Shown here: positions 1 to 8,258 of the stretch, piece by piece
Numbering within the stretch: position 1 is the stretch's first letter
Layout of the letters: each line of letters opens with the position of its first letter
Source of the DNA: Candidatus Margulisiibacteriota bacterium
GTDB lineage: Bacteria; Margulisbacteria; Riflemargulisbacteria; GWF2-39-127
Assembly: GCA_003242895.1 (NCBI GenBank)
Contig: QKMY01000053.1
Location: forward strand, 1-64,000
DNA: 64,000 bases
Direction of reading: 5' to 3'
The notes under the pieces: model-generated
What the model was told of the DNA's origin: nothing
Seen by the model: the letters and a program-made list of their open reading frames with translations, nothing else
Databases searched by the model: none
Made by a program: the position numbers and the translations under genes

Positions 1-164
1 ATATCTTTATGTCTTCGGGTAATTAGCTTTAAAATTTGATATGCTTTACCTTTTGTTCCCCTTTTTCTCTGTTCCATTTTTCTATTTAGGAATTGGCGTC
101 GCGTTGAAAGTGCAATCTTTTTCTTAGTCTTACGATAAAGTAGAATAAGAAGAATGCCTAACAA
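1..164 (-). CDS. Possible partial small membrane-anchored protein, running off the left edge
   Basis: An open frame on the - strand reads from a possible TTG near 164 to the window edge. It starts with a hydrophobic stretch (GILLILLY) followed by a very basic segment (KTKKK...RRQFLNRK), as in a membrane anchor with a cytoplasmic tail. It lies divergently from the FHA gene. No ATG and no good ribosome binding site is visible, and the frame is open upstream to about 204, so the start is uncertain. The protein family was not recognised. Confidence 0.3.
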   Translation of the reverse strand, partial: MLGILLILLYRKTKKKIALSTRRQFLNRKMEQRKRGTKGKAYQILKLITRRHKD

Positions 165-218
165 TACAAAAATTATCTTATAATTAATGCATGAACGTAA
201 TAGATTCAGGAGCCTTCA

Positions 219-1001
219 ATGATTATATTTAGCGGCAAAATAATAGGAGGATATTCAGGTCTAATCCTTAAATATATAAAGCAGTTCCTTAATTTCGAAG
301 AAATAACAGGGTTGGAAGTCAATAGACAGCATCCTTTAATTGTAAAATTAAGGCCGGATGTTTTTCTCAGAATTCAATTGCAGGGGGAAAAACATATCAT
401 GACCATTATTGGTAGTAACGGCGAATACAGAGATACCACAAAATTCGAAGTGCAACAGAATCAAGTTATAAGGCTAGGAAGAGACCCATATTCAACTAAT
501 TTCCTAATAGGAGATTACCACACTCAAATTAAGGATAAGGGCATTTCTAATATACACTGTGAAATATTAAGAAATGGAGATGATATTTATACTGTTAGAG
601 ATATGGGCTCAACTAACGGAACAATAATAACTGGAAGTGGTCATGTCCCAGTAATCCGGAGCACCAACGTGCCGGAAGGCTCTGAATTCACCTTAAGATT
701 AAATAAACCTTTAGCTTTCTCTTTTTTAAATTATGTTTTTGAGAAACCAAAATATGTTAAGATAGTTGCTGATGAAAGATTTATCGGTTATGAAGAAAAG
801 TTTTATAAACTATCCACTTACTATGGTGATTCTCGATCAGGTAATACTGGCATCATAGGATCTGTTTATTGCCCAGAGTTGTGTGACGACTTTGAGATAA
901 TCCTCCGAGAAAATATCTTGATGGTAAAACTAAAAAAACCTGCGATGTTGATACCCGCAAATGTATATGACAGTTTTTCCTATGACACAGTAGATGTTTA
1001 A
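219..1001 (+). CDS. FHA-domain protein
   Basis: The product (260 residues) carries a forkhead-associated domain, which binds phosphothreonine peptides, at roughly residues 65-145. The diagnostic positions are present: G87-R88, S110-x-x-H113 and STNGT at 131-135. FHA domains read Ser/Thr kinase signals and are also common in secretion-system and regulatory proteins. The rest (1-60 and 150-260) was not recognised, and no signal peptide or membrane span is evident. The ATG at 219 has AGGAG eight bases upstream. The frame stays open for 42 codons after the stop codon (see next entry), so the C-terminus may have been cut by a stop mutation. The FHA domain is certain; the role is unknown. Confidence 0.85.
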   Translation: MIIFSGKIIGGYSGLILKYIKQFLNFEEITGLEVNRQHPLIVKLRPDVFLRIQLQGEKHIMTIIGSNGEYRDTTKFEVQQNQVIRLGRDPYSTNFLIGDYHTQIKDKGISNIHCEILRNGDDIYTVRDMGSTNGTIITGSGHVPVIRSTNVPEGSEFTLRLNKPLAFSFLNYVFEKPKYVKIVADERFIGYEEKFYKLSTYYGDSRSGNTGIIGSVYCPELCDDFEIILRENILMVKLKKPAMLIPANVYDSFSYDTVDV

Positions 1002-1130
1002 CCAATATTCTACAATCCCTCCATATCCTTTCTGCCGCAGGCAGGGAACCTCTTCTATGTAGATCCGCCGGAGATTGTTAATGCGGACCATTTAGGTCCC
1101 GGTAGCAGCATACAAATATACTACGATTAA
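1002..1130 (+). pseudogene. In-frame coding remnant behind the FHA stop codon
   Basis: After the TAA at 999-1001 the same frame continues without a stop for 42 codons to TAA at 1128-1130. The peptide looks protein-like (FLPQAGNLFYVDPPEI ... PGSSIQIYYD) and its codons are more GC-rich than those of the FHA gene. It has no start codon with a ribosome binding site. It is either the former C-terminus of the FHA protein or the 3' end of another gene joined here by recombination. This is inference from reading frame and composition only. Confidence 0.3.
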
Positions 1131-1172
1131 AGAAGCTATATGCAAAAGAAAGCTTGCCCACTCGGCGATGTT

Positions 1173-1640
1173 CTACTTGAATAGATTCTGTTTACGCACG
1201 ATATATTCCACATCAGCTTTGAGAAAATCACGGATATTTTTGTCCTCTATCCTGTTGATTGCTTTAAGGGTCTCGTGGATATCGTCAATTTTATCTGGCT
1301 TTTCTAATTCCATTTTAATCTCACCGCTGAGGCATTTCTTATATAAAGGGATCATTTTTATGAAATTTTTGAGCGTTTTTTTGCACCGTGAATCAGAGTA
1401 TTGCTCTATTTCCCGCTGAAGTAGTATTTGTGCGAATTCCAACTCATCCATCTTGTATAAATCTGCGAATTTTCTAAGAATATCTTCAGAAAACTTAAGT
1501 CCTTTTGTTTCCACGTTCGTAATAAATGCTGGAGTTACGCCGAGCAGTTTTGCCAGCTCATTTGACTTGAGCGGGGCGAAGGCCTTAACCCTGGAATACT
1601 CTTTTGTCCTGTAATGCTTAATCATTTCTCCAAAGTTCAT
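1173..1640 (-). CDS. XRE-family helix-turn-helix regulator
   Basis: The product (155 residues) has an N-terminal Cro/C1-type helix-turn-helix at about residues 25-70 (SNELAKLLGVTPAFITNVE), a DNA-binding fold used by repressors and antitoxin-like regulators. The rest is a charged helical region of unknown function. The ATG at 1640 is preceded by GGAGG at seven bases spacing on the - strand. A perfect 16-bp palindrome at 1728-1743, about 90 bases upstream of the start, is a reasonable autoregulatory operator. No partner gene is adjacent on the same strand. Family assignment is good; the target is unknown. Confidence 0.8.
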   Translation of the reverse strand: MNFGEMIKHYRTKEYSRVKAFAPLKSNELAKLLGVTPAFITNVETKGLKFSEDILRKFADLYKMDELEFAQILLQREIEQYSDSRCKKTLKNFIKMIPLYKKCLSGEIKMELEKPDKIDDIHETLKAINRIEDKNIRDFLKADVEYIVRKQNLFK

Positions 1641-1690
1641 ATAGATACCTCCAATTTATATCCAAACCAATAAGGTTTTCGGGTTTTTAA

Positions 1691-1725
1691 CATTACTACC
1701 CCGCGCGTAGCGCGGGGTAGTAATG
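1691..1725. repeat. Perfect 16-bp inverted repeat with 3-base loop
   Basis: The left arm 1691-1706 (CATTACTACCCCGCGC) is exactly complementary to the right arm 1710-1725, leaving the loop GTA. The GC-rich core sits in an AT-rich intergenic region upstream of the XRE gene. There is no U-run directly after it on either strand, so it does not look like a simple terminator. It may be a REP-like element or a protein-binding or RNA hairpin. Confidence 0.8.
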
Positions 1726-1727
1726 TA

Positions 1728-1743
1728 TACTTTTCGAAAAGTA
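1728..1743. promoter_or_regulatory. Perfect 16-bp palindrome, possible operator
   Basis: TACTTTTCGAAAAGTA reads the same on both strands. It lies just beside the strong hairpin at 1691-1725 and upstream of the divergently oriented XRE regulator start at 1640. Dimeric helix-turn-helix regulators of this kind often bind such dyads in their own promoter. The assignment to the XRE protein is inferred from position. Confidence 0.45.
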
Positions 1744-1979
1744 CATTGATTTAATTATAAGTATATCACAAAGCTTAATCTATTAAACACTATGCCATTA
1801 ACATATTAATTAATTAGGCCTCTTTCAATTCCTTGATGTATATTAATAATTCAAATAATGTAAATTATCGATGCAAGAGTTTGTTCTGTATTTGCGATAA
1901 TTCAACAATATAATAAATTGTTTTGTTAATATATCAACTTTAGGATAATAGTTAGATCATGAAAGAGGAGGTGCGTTAG
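1744..1979. other. AT-rich intergenic stretch without recognised feature
   Basis: AT-rich sequence between the palindrome at 1728-1743 and the small open frame starting at 1980. I see no coding signal, no convincing promoter pair and no strong hairpin in it. Confidence 0.5.
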
Positions 1980-2132
1980 GTGGTATCACAGACTAAAAAT
2001 GGAGAAGAGGATATGTCAGACAGCGAAATAATTGCTCGGTTAGTGAAGCAAATAGCAACCAAGAACCTGTTGCTGAAGTCGAACCAGGAAAAATTGTCTG
2101 GAAGCCACAACGCAATTTATAACAAGGAATAA
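1980..2132 (+). CDS. Small open frame of 50 codons with a strong ribosome binding site
   Basis: A GTG start at 1980 follows an unusually good Shine-Dalgarno sequence (GAAAGAGGAGG, ending nine bases upstream). The 50-residue product is hydrophilic and probably helical in the middle (SDSEIIARLVKQIATKNLLL). An internal ATG lies at codon 12. It belongs to no family I recognise. The ribosome binding site is the main support; a decayed 5' remnant of a longer gene is the alternative. The ~100 bases from its end to the next gene show nothing clear. Confidence 0.35.
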   Translation: MVSQTKNGEEDMSDSEIIARLVKQIATKNLLLKSNQEKLSGSHNAIYNKE

Positions 2133-2233
2133 CAAGATCTAACAATCGACGCAAACTTTGCCTGTAACTTCGGGCGTGACATCCCCCGGTCCTGGTATTA
2201 TAATCCCCGCAACATTGATGGCAGGGAGGGACT

Positions 2234-2689
2234 ATGGATATTGAATTTATCAGTACTGCTTTTGAGAATGGCGAATTAATCCCTCGCAAGTATACCTGTG
2301 ACGGAGATGACGCTTCTCCTCCTCTTGTATGGTCCGCACTCCCGGAGAGTACGAGAAAGCTTGCTATCCTGTGTGAGGATATCGATGATCCTGACGGGCC
2401 GAAAACTCACTGGATTATTTTTGATCTTCCTGTGAGCCTGAGAGGTTTGAGAGATGGAATACCGCAACAGCAGTTTCTTGAAGATGGGGTAAGTCAGGGA
2501 GTTAATGATTTCCATAGAGTCGGCTATACCGGCCCTTGTTCCTCCAAAACCGTTCATCGGTACCAGTTCACACTTTATGCCCTTGATGCTGAATTAAGTA
2601 TGGAAGAATACACTGCAACCAAAGATCTTCTGTTAAAGGAAATGAAAGGTCATATCTTAGACCAGGGACAGCTTGTCGGTTTGTACTGA
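2234..2689 (+). CDS. YbhB/YbcL-type Raf kinase inhibitor-like protein (PEBP family)
   Basis: The product (151 residues, normal for the bacterial family) has the conserved ligand-pocket blocks of phosphatidylethanolamine-binding proteins: CDGDDASPPLVW near residue 22, the DxDDPDGPxTHW-type block near residue 50, and GYTGPCSSKTVHRY near residue 97 followed by FTLYALD. Bacterial members are small soluble anion-binding proteins with poorly known roles. The ATG at 2234 is preceded by GGGAGGG. It appears to be a single gene. Family assignment is firm; function is not. Confidence 0.9.
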   Translation: MDIEFISTAFENGELIPRKYTCDGDDASPPLVWSALPESTRKLAILCEDIDDPDGPKTHWIIFDLPVSLRGLRDGIPQQQFLEDGVSQGVNDFHRVGYTGPCSSKTVHRYQFTLYALDAELSMEEYTATKDLLLKEMKGHILDQGQLVGLY

Positions 2690-2904
2690 TACTTCCTTTT
2701 TTTCTCCAAATTGAGGGTGCTAAAGATAAATGTTTTAAATGATTTGAAAAATTACCGATAATAAAACTAAATCTATACTCAAACTAATTTTTATTCTGAA
2801 TATTTATAGCCTTAATTCTTTGCAAAATCCGGGTTAAGGCAGATAGAACGAAAGCCTGATTGGTTTCGGTATAAGATACTTATGCTTTTAAAGGAGTATT
2901 TTGT

Positions 2905-3318
2905 ATGGATTTTATTGTGTGGAATGATACCTATAGCTTGAACGTCGCTAACATTAATGAACAACACAAAGAGCTTTTTGAACTAATAAATAATTTTTAT
3001 CGGGGAGTAGACAAATCGATCAATAAAAAGACATTGTCGAAAGTCCTGGCGGAATTTTTGAACTATACCAAATATCATTTCTCTACTGAAGAAACTTTTC
3101 TCCATAAACATGATTATCCATACTACGAAGAACATAAGTTGGTACATGACAAATTTATTATGGAAATAGTAGATTTTCAGAAAGCTTTTAATAATGATGA
3201 TATTCAGCCGACAATAGAACTGCTAAAGTTCATCAAGAATTGGCTGATAAGCCATATATTTATTATGGACAAACAGTATTCTACGTATTTTCAAGAGAAT
3301 GACATGATTCCCGGCTAA
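2905..3318 (+). CDS. Bacteriohemerythrin
   Basis: A 137-residue four-helix-bundle protein that binds oxygen at a di-iron site. All seven expected ligands are in place: H21, H58, E62, H77, H81, H117 and D122 (motifs NEQHKEL, HFSTEE, HKLVHDKF, LISHIFIMD). In anaerobes and microaerophiles such single-domain proteins are thought to bind, sense or deliver O2, which fits an organism with nitrogenase and [FeFe]-hydrogenase. RBS AAAGGAG lies upstream of the ATG at 2905. The 5' leader has a hairpin at 2849-2868 of unknown role. Confidence 0.93.
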   Translation: MDFIVWNDTYSLNVANINEQHKELFELINNFYRGVDKSINKKTLSKVLAEFLNYTKYHFSTEETFLHKHDYPYYEEHKLVHDKFIMEIVDFQKAFNNDDIQPTIELLKFIKNWLISHIFIMDKQYSTYFQENDMIPG

Positions 3319-3529
3319 TAACAGGTACAAGCTTATACGATGTTGTTAGCATTTATGGTATTTATGCTTAATTTATGTACTTTTTCCCAGGTACTTTTAT
3401 GCCACCGATACGATCACTTTTCACCTTTTACGCAATTGGCTGACCACCGAGATTGACTATACCGAAATACTAAGCAGTTTCATTAAGTCGATTTCATATA
3501 GTACCAACCGGGTAGAAATCAGCGAGAAG

Positions 3530-6500
3530 ATGAGAGACTATCTTCTACTGCTGGGATATGAGAAACTCGCCGTCTATTTGACAGTGGATAAAGACGGAAT
3601 ATTTCGGCTCGATCTCAGCACCTTCGACATCGAACTTCCAGCTTATTATGAGAAACAGACCGACTTCGTCATGGCTATGACCTACGAGCATAAAGACGAA
3701 CGGTATTTCCCTTATGGAGACCAGCATATTTTCAAGGTGTGCAAAGGACACAACATCACCCTGAGGCTTGTTTTTCTGAGCGGCAATAGTCCCATGAATG
3801 ACAGGCTGAAAGGCGTAACGGTCAATATGTGTGCCCAGGCAGCACTGGCCTTGTCCAATGCCCTTTATCGGGAAAAAATGGATGAAGATGTCGAAGAACT
3901 GAATAAGATAGTGGATATGAGGACAATAGTGCCAACGCCAATTCCAGTTCCTACTATAGATAAAGAAACGATAATTTCATCTACTGTGACAAGAGCCGAC
4001 CTCCTCACTAAGATCAACCAAATAGAAGTTAACGGATACAAAGGTATCACGGTTCAGGAAATGTACAATACCGATGAGGCTGCTGTGATCGATGCGCTGT
4101 TTGGATATGGCGAATATGTTTTAGGAATTAGTGAATCTTTTAGCAAAATGACATACGTTCAGAGTCAAGGTAAGTTGGATAAGGATTATCTCGATATATT
4201 GACAGCGGTGGATATGTTGACAAAAGCAAAAGGTTATAAAGGTTTTGCTGAGACAGATTATTATACAACAATGGCAGAACAAAATGTGATAAATATGTTG
4301 TTGCATGGGTATTCTTCACGATTTAAGCATATAATGACCAAGCCATTCTCGTATTATGTTGATCTGTACAACCAGGACAAATTTGATTATACCTATTTTG
4401 AATATGCCAACAAAATGATCAGATTGCAGCAGTGTGGATATCGGGATATAGCATACCCTGACTATTATAGTCCGAGCAACAAAGCAGTAATTGATAAACT
4501 ATATAACATCCAGAACCAAGTCAGGAATATATATCTAGCTTTTTTTCAATTGGAAAAGATGGAAAAATCCGGATGTCTTACGGACGAAGTGCTTGCTATT
4601 CTGACTCAGAAGCATTATGAAGATATGTCTCATCTTTATAAAGATACGATGGTATCAAGAGGATTGATATCTGATAGCTTTTCTGTTGATAGCGATCTTT
4701 TTAATGGTGACGAAAGCTTTTTTTATGCAGTGATGAAGATTCCCGCAGGGGATAGTATCTGGAATGTTAAAGCTGGGATTGGTATCGTTAATGTGCCGCT
4801 ATATGAATTGTATCAGATATACAAGTTAAGCAAGTTGTCTGCGCCTGATTTTTTTACAGCAGAAAAGAATATATTCTCAAAAGCAGATGTTCTGATAAGG
4901 AGTGGGTACAAAGACGTAACCATAAGTTGGTCCAAGCTTATTTTTCCCGATAATGTAGCGGTCATAGATAAGCTGTCCTGCAACCTCGATAAGCTGCCAG
5001 GGATAAATATGAGTTATGCCGATTTATGCAGACTGCAGAAACAAGGATATCTTACTGATGGCGTTATGAGGAAATATGTGACTGCCGGAAAAGCTATTGG
5101 TGATGTCTATAAATTCACTGACTGCAAAGCATCTTCGCTGGTAACCAAAACCGAAGGGAGCATTGCCAATATTACATGCAAAAGCAATAGCCCGTTTACC
5201 TGCAAGGTATTGCTTGTTTGCAATGGTGTGACTGAAATAGTTGATAACATTGATATTGATCTGGGAGAAAATAATGTTTATATTGATGCAAAAAAATATT
5301 ATAATAATCTAAAAGATGGCGATAAAGTAACAATATCAATCGTGGTTGGTACGGATACCCTGGCTGTGTCTTCGGTGCAGCCTAGACAGGGCAACCTTAT
5401 CAGTACGGAGATTGTTTTTAACAACACTAAATTCGGGTTTGGAGATTTTTTGACCGATATAAATAAAAAAGGTTATCAGACAGGGGATTTGCTGAAAGAC
5501 TATTCGGTAAATTCAAGTTCGGTTACTACCAAAAGCACTAATTATGTAGACCCTGTCACTATTTATCAATCATATATGGGCACCATAAAAATCACTGATA
5601 TTGTCAACAAGTCCATGTTTAAAACAGGGGCGGGAACAAATACCCTGAGCCTGTCAGGTAGTCCGATGTTAGATGGCAGCGATACTTTGAACGCGATTTT
5701 TGACTGGGACGTAATGGAGAAGAACGGGCAGGGGCTGCTCGAAAGAACAGGTACGGTCTTAGATCACTGCGGAAACTTCTATGCATTTGAAGATTTCTCC
5801 CAGAGTTCCGGGTTCGAGCCTGAGTTATGGGGGATAATGGCACAGGCGGTCCTGAAAAAATATTATGAGAATGACTATGAATACAAATATGCACCGGAAA
5901 TTTATAGCAGAAATATGGAAAAATTAAGAAGCTTGATCGTAGAAATGTGTAAAAGTGATTTCAATTTCAAATACGAAATAGATCGGTATATCGGGTATAT
6001 CTTTGACGCCGCGAAATATGGACCGGATGATTCCGGTCAATCGCTAATCAGGGATTTTGTGGGATTGCTGGGGAATCAAGATCTATATTCGACCTTAAAA
6101 GATATAGACGAAAGCGATTTTAGGACAGCCATGTTTTATCTTAATACGGTCAACCCCAATGCTGTTGAGGCAACGAGCTATTCGGACAACAAAGCCGCCA
6201 GATTGATCAATATTATCAAACCTGCCATAGAGCTAAGGACAGAAGCCGCTAATCAGGGAATCGATATCTTAAAAGGCGATAGTCTGGCAGCCGGGGTCTT
6301 ACGAACAAGTGACAGCTTGGTCCCTAATTATAATATTTTTACAGCATCTTATAATGATGAAATAAACTCTCTGAAATATTATGGAGAATCAAATGTAACA
6401 TTAATTGTTCATGGCATAGGGGCAAGGGATACGTCAGCAAATGGTGATTATAATGAAAAATTTTATGATATGATATTCCCTAATAATAATGAAACATTGG

Positions 6501-7039
6501 TTCCTATTGTATGGAATTACAAAAATTCAATAGTTAATGACGGAATAGATGATACTGAATATGGGTCATTACTTGATTATTATAATATCTGGAATAGAAG
6601 TACAGGTTCCCAGTATATAAAAATAAAATATCTCGTTAAAAATCAAATAATTGATGCCTATGATCATTATATTAAAGACCCTGATAAAAAACTAAATATT
6701 ATAGCACATAGCTTAGGGAGTCAGATAATATTCGAGGTTTTGCATGAACTCTCGATGGAACATCACGAAATAAATATTTATAATTTTGTAACTCTTGGTT
6801 CTCCAATCAGCGGCTTTAAGAAATTTACAGATTTAGATAAGTACAAGGATTTTTATCCATCTAATGTAACAAAATGGAATAATATTTATAGTACGATTGA
6901 TCCTTATGTAGGCCCTTATTTTATAGGAGGATCTATCGATGAAGCTATGAATAGTCAAATAAATGTTTATCATTCAGGTATGTTATATAATCCTGATATC
7001 CTCAAAAAAATAAAGGAGATATACGTAAATGGCCAATGA
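3530..7039 (+). CDS. Giant modular protein with C-terminal serine-lipase domain; candidate polymorphic toxin
   Basis: The product has 1169 residues. Residues 1-130 resemble a GAF-type sensor domain ending in a long helix (weak). Residues 160-520 contain degenerate units of about 67 residues starting with GY[KR][GD] and ending in VI[DN]xL (about 169, 235, 303, and again 459). Residues 950-1169 are an alpha/beta-hydrolase: oxyanion motif VHGIG (960-964), nucleophile elbow AHSLGS with Ser1061, then probable Asp1124 (STIDPY) and His1148 (VYHSGM). This predicts a lipase or phospholipase. No signal peptide was seen. The frame is open upstream to 3350 with protein-like sequence but no start codon, so the gene looks 5'-truncated or fused onto foreign sequence. 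It overlaps the first membrane gene by 11 bases, and pieces of its 3' end recur at least eight times downstream. Toxin function is inferred from this arrangement. Confidence 0.8.
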   Translation: MRDYLLLLGYEKLAVYLTVDKDGIFRLDLSTFDIELPAYYEKQTDFVMAMTYEHKDERYFPYGDQHIFKVCKGHNITLRLVFLSGNSPMNDRLKGVTVNMCAQAALALSNALYREKMDEDVEELNKIVDMRTIVPTPIPVPTIDKETIISSTVTRADLLTKINQIEVNGYKGITVQEMYNTDEAAVIDALFGYGEYVLGISESFSKMTYVQSQGKLDKDYLDILTAVDMLTKAKGYKGFAETDYYTTMAEQNVINMLLHGYSSRFKHIMTKPFSYYVDLYNQDKFDYTYFEYANKMIRLQQCGYRDIAYPDYYSPSNKAVIDKLYNIQNQVRNIYLAFFQLEKMEKSGCLTDEVLAILTQKHYEDMSHLYKDTMVSRGLISDSFSVDSDLFNGDESFFYAVMKIPAGDSIWNVKAGIGIVNVPLYELYQIYKLSKLSAPDFFTAEKNIFSKADVLIRSGYKDVTISWSKLIFPDNVAVIDKLSCNLDKLPGINMSYADLCRLQKQGYLTDGVMRKYVTAGKAIGDVYKFTDCKASSLVTKTEGSIANITCKSNSPFTCKVLLVCNGVTEIVDNIDIDLGENNVYIDAKKYYNNLKDGDKVTISIVVGTDTLAVSSVQPRQGNLISTEIVFNNTKFGFGDFLTDINKKGYQTGDLLKDYSVNSSSVTTKSTNYVDPVTIYQSYMGTIKITDIVNKSMFKTGAGTNTLSLSGSPMLDGSDTLNAIFDWDVMEKNGQGLLERTGTVLDHCGNFYAFEDFSQSSGFEPELWGIMAQAVLKKYYENDYEYKYAPEIYSRNMEKLRSLIVEMCKSDFNFKYEIDRYIGYIFDAAKYGPDDSGQSLIRDFVGLLGNQDLYSTLKDIDESDFRTAMFYLNTVNPNAVEATSYSDNKAARLINIIKPAIELRTEAANQGIDILKGDSLAAGVLRTSDSLVPNYNIFTASYNDEINSLKYYGESNVTLIVHGIGARDTSANGDYNEKFYDMIFPNNNETLVPIVWNYKNSIVNDGIDDTEYGSLLDYYNIWNRSTGSQYIKIKYLVKNQIIDAYDHYIKDPDKKLNIIAHSLGSQIIFEVLHELSMEHHEINIYNFVTLGSPISGFKKFTDLDKYKDFYPSNVTKWNNIYSTIDPYVGPYFIGGSIDEAMNSQINVYHSGMLYNPDILKKIKEIYVNGQ

Positions 7040-7598
7040 AAAAGACAATTTAAACATATCTTCCATAATTAAACTTATATTAATTAAAAAAAAAATAATA
7101 ATTTATTTAATAAGGAATATAATGACTGTGATTCTGGCAGTACCTATTGCATACTATTTAGGAATTGTATTTTTTACTTTAGGCATCTCAGATAATAACC
7201 CCTCTTTTATCGGAGCTTTTAAAGAAAACCTATCATTGATAAACATTGATGGTATAAAGTATTCCATTAATCACGGCATTATGTTCGCTGAATTATATTT
7301 GATTGTCATTTCCTTTGCATTTATTTTAAAAAAGTTTAAGACAAATAATCCTACAGCTAATAACGACAAAGCGCTATTTGTAAGAATTTCAAAGAAATCT
7401 ATCAGGGGTTTTTTTGCAATTATTTTAGGGATTTCTATTCCAGTTATCGGAATACTTGTCATAATTTGGGGGATACCAATTTATCTGGCTTCAGTTATGA
7501 TATTAATCTGGATGTTTGTTAAAGGTTTTTATCTTATTCACATAGTGTTTTTCGTTTCTACAGCTTTCACTTTAGCATTATTAATGAGGTCGCGATAA
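7029..7598 (+). CDS. Multi-pass membrane protein, candidate cognate immunity protein
   Basis: A 189-residue protein with about four hydrophobic spans (roughly residues 22-50, 84-104, 129-155, 158-185). It matches no family I know. Its ATG lies inside the end of the lipase gene (11-base overlap), with GGAG from the lipase coding sequence as ribosome binding site, so translation is probably coupled. It is the first of eight similar-sized membrane genes but is diverged from the others. Position directly behind a probable toxic lipase suggests protection of the producing cell's membrane. This is inferred, not shown by homology. Confidence 0.75.
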   Translation: MANEKDNLNISSIIKLILIKKKIIIYLIRNIMTVILAVPIAYYLGIVFFTLGISDNNPSFIGAFKENLSLINIDGIKYSINHGIMFAELYLIVISFAFILKKFKTNNPTANNDKALFVRISKKSIRGFFAIILGISIPVIGILVIIWGIPIYLASVMILIWMFVKGFYLIHIVFFVSTAFTLALLMRSR

Positions 7599-7616
7599 TT
7601 AATAACATACTGCTAT

Positions 7617-7754
7617 TTAGACATTGATTGCCTGCTTATGGCGACTGACAGGGCATCTATGGCATTGATCGGAAATTATCAGATAAATATGCCACATAGC
7701 GGTATGTTTTATGATACCCAAATATTAAAAAAAGTTAAGGAGTTGTATCAATGA
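7617..7754 (+). pseudogene. Orphan lipase-tail fragment A
   Basis: This frame encodes only the last part of a lipase domain. It keeps the equivalents of the end of the main protein: IDC (cf. IDP), then YQINMPHSGMFYDTQILKK matching SQINVYHSGMLYNPDILKK. It retains the catalytic His but lacks the Ser elbow, so it cannot be an active lipase. Its stop codon overlaps the next membrane gene by four bases (ATGA), and it supplies that gene's ribosome binding site (AAGGAG). Confidence 0.7.
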
Positions 7755-8197
7755 ATAAATACAGAAAAGAAATTATACTTTTTGTGAAATTTTTTTTTAT
7801 AACGCTGATTATTTATCATTTTATGATGTATTTATGGTCAAATTATGATTCCATTAAGCCCCTTGATATTGCTGAATATATTCGAATTCTTTGGGGGGAT
7901 TTTAAACGATTTTCAGGAATAATACTATTCTTTAACATTTTGCTTCCTATGATGATTGCTGTAATATTTTTTGTCCGAGAATTTATCAAGATAGATTCTA
8001 ATAATATTTCTAATACTTCAAAAAAAAGTAGTATCATAAAGATATTAATTTTTATTTGTAGCTATATATTTATTTATTTCTGCGGCCCAATCGTATTCTA
8101 TCTTATAGGTATTCCTATTATTATTTTAGCTGCAATGTTTTCAATCGCTTTATTCCTTAAGCATTTGAGCAATAAAGCCGGGACGAAAAATAGTTAA
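7751..8197 (+). CDS. Membrane protein of the WSNYD/CGPIVF family (candidate orphan immunity, copy 2)
   Basis: A 148-residue, very AT-rich gene for a protein with about four membrane spans. It shows the two blocks that define most of this array: LWSNYDSIKPLD at about residues 28-40 and IYFCGPIVFYL near 105. It is a close paralogue of the gene at 11073 (same lengths, near-identical last 35 residues IPIIILAAMFSI ... LKHLSNK). The start overlaps lipase-tail A. Membrane location is seen; the immunity role is inferred from the array. Confidence 0.75.
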   Translation: MNKYRKEIILFVKFFFITLIIYHFMMYLWSNYDSIKPLDIAEYIRILWGDFKRFSGIILFFNILLPMMIAVIFFVREFIKIDSNNISNTSKKSSIIKILIFICSYIFIYFCGPIVFYLIGIPIIILAAMFSIALFLKHLSNKAGTKNS

Positions 8198-8258
8198 TTA
8201 TTGTTGGGACTAATTGTTTTCGTATAAACAAACGAAGGCTAGACATTAATATACTGGA

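Noticed and set aside
2820-2904. Structured leader before the hemerythrin gene as a c-di-GMP riboswitch
   Set aside because: Only one bulged hairpin (2849-2868) is present. The conserved GGGCAAA and GACGCAAAGC blocks of the GEMM class are absent.
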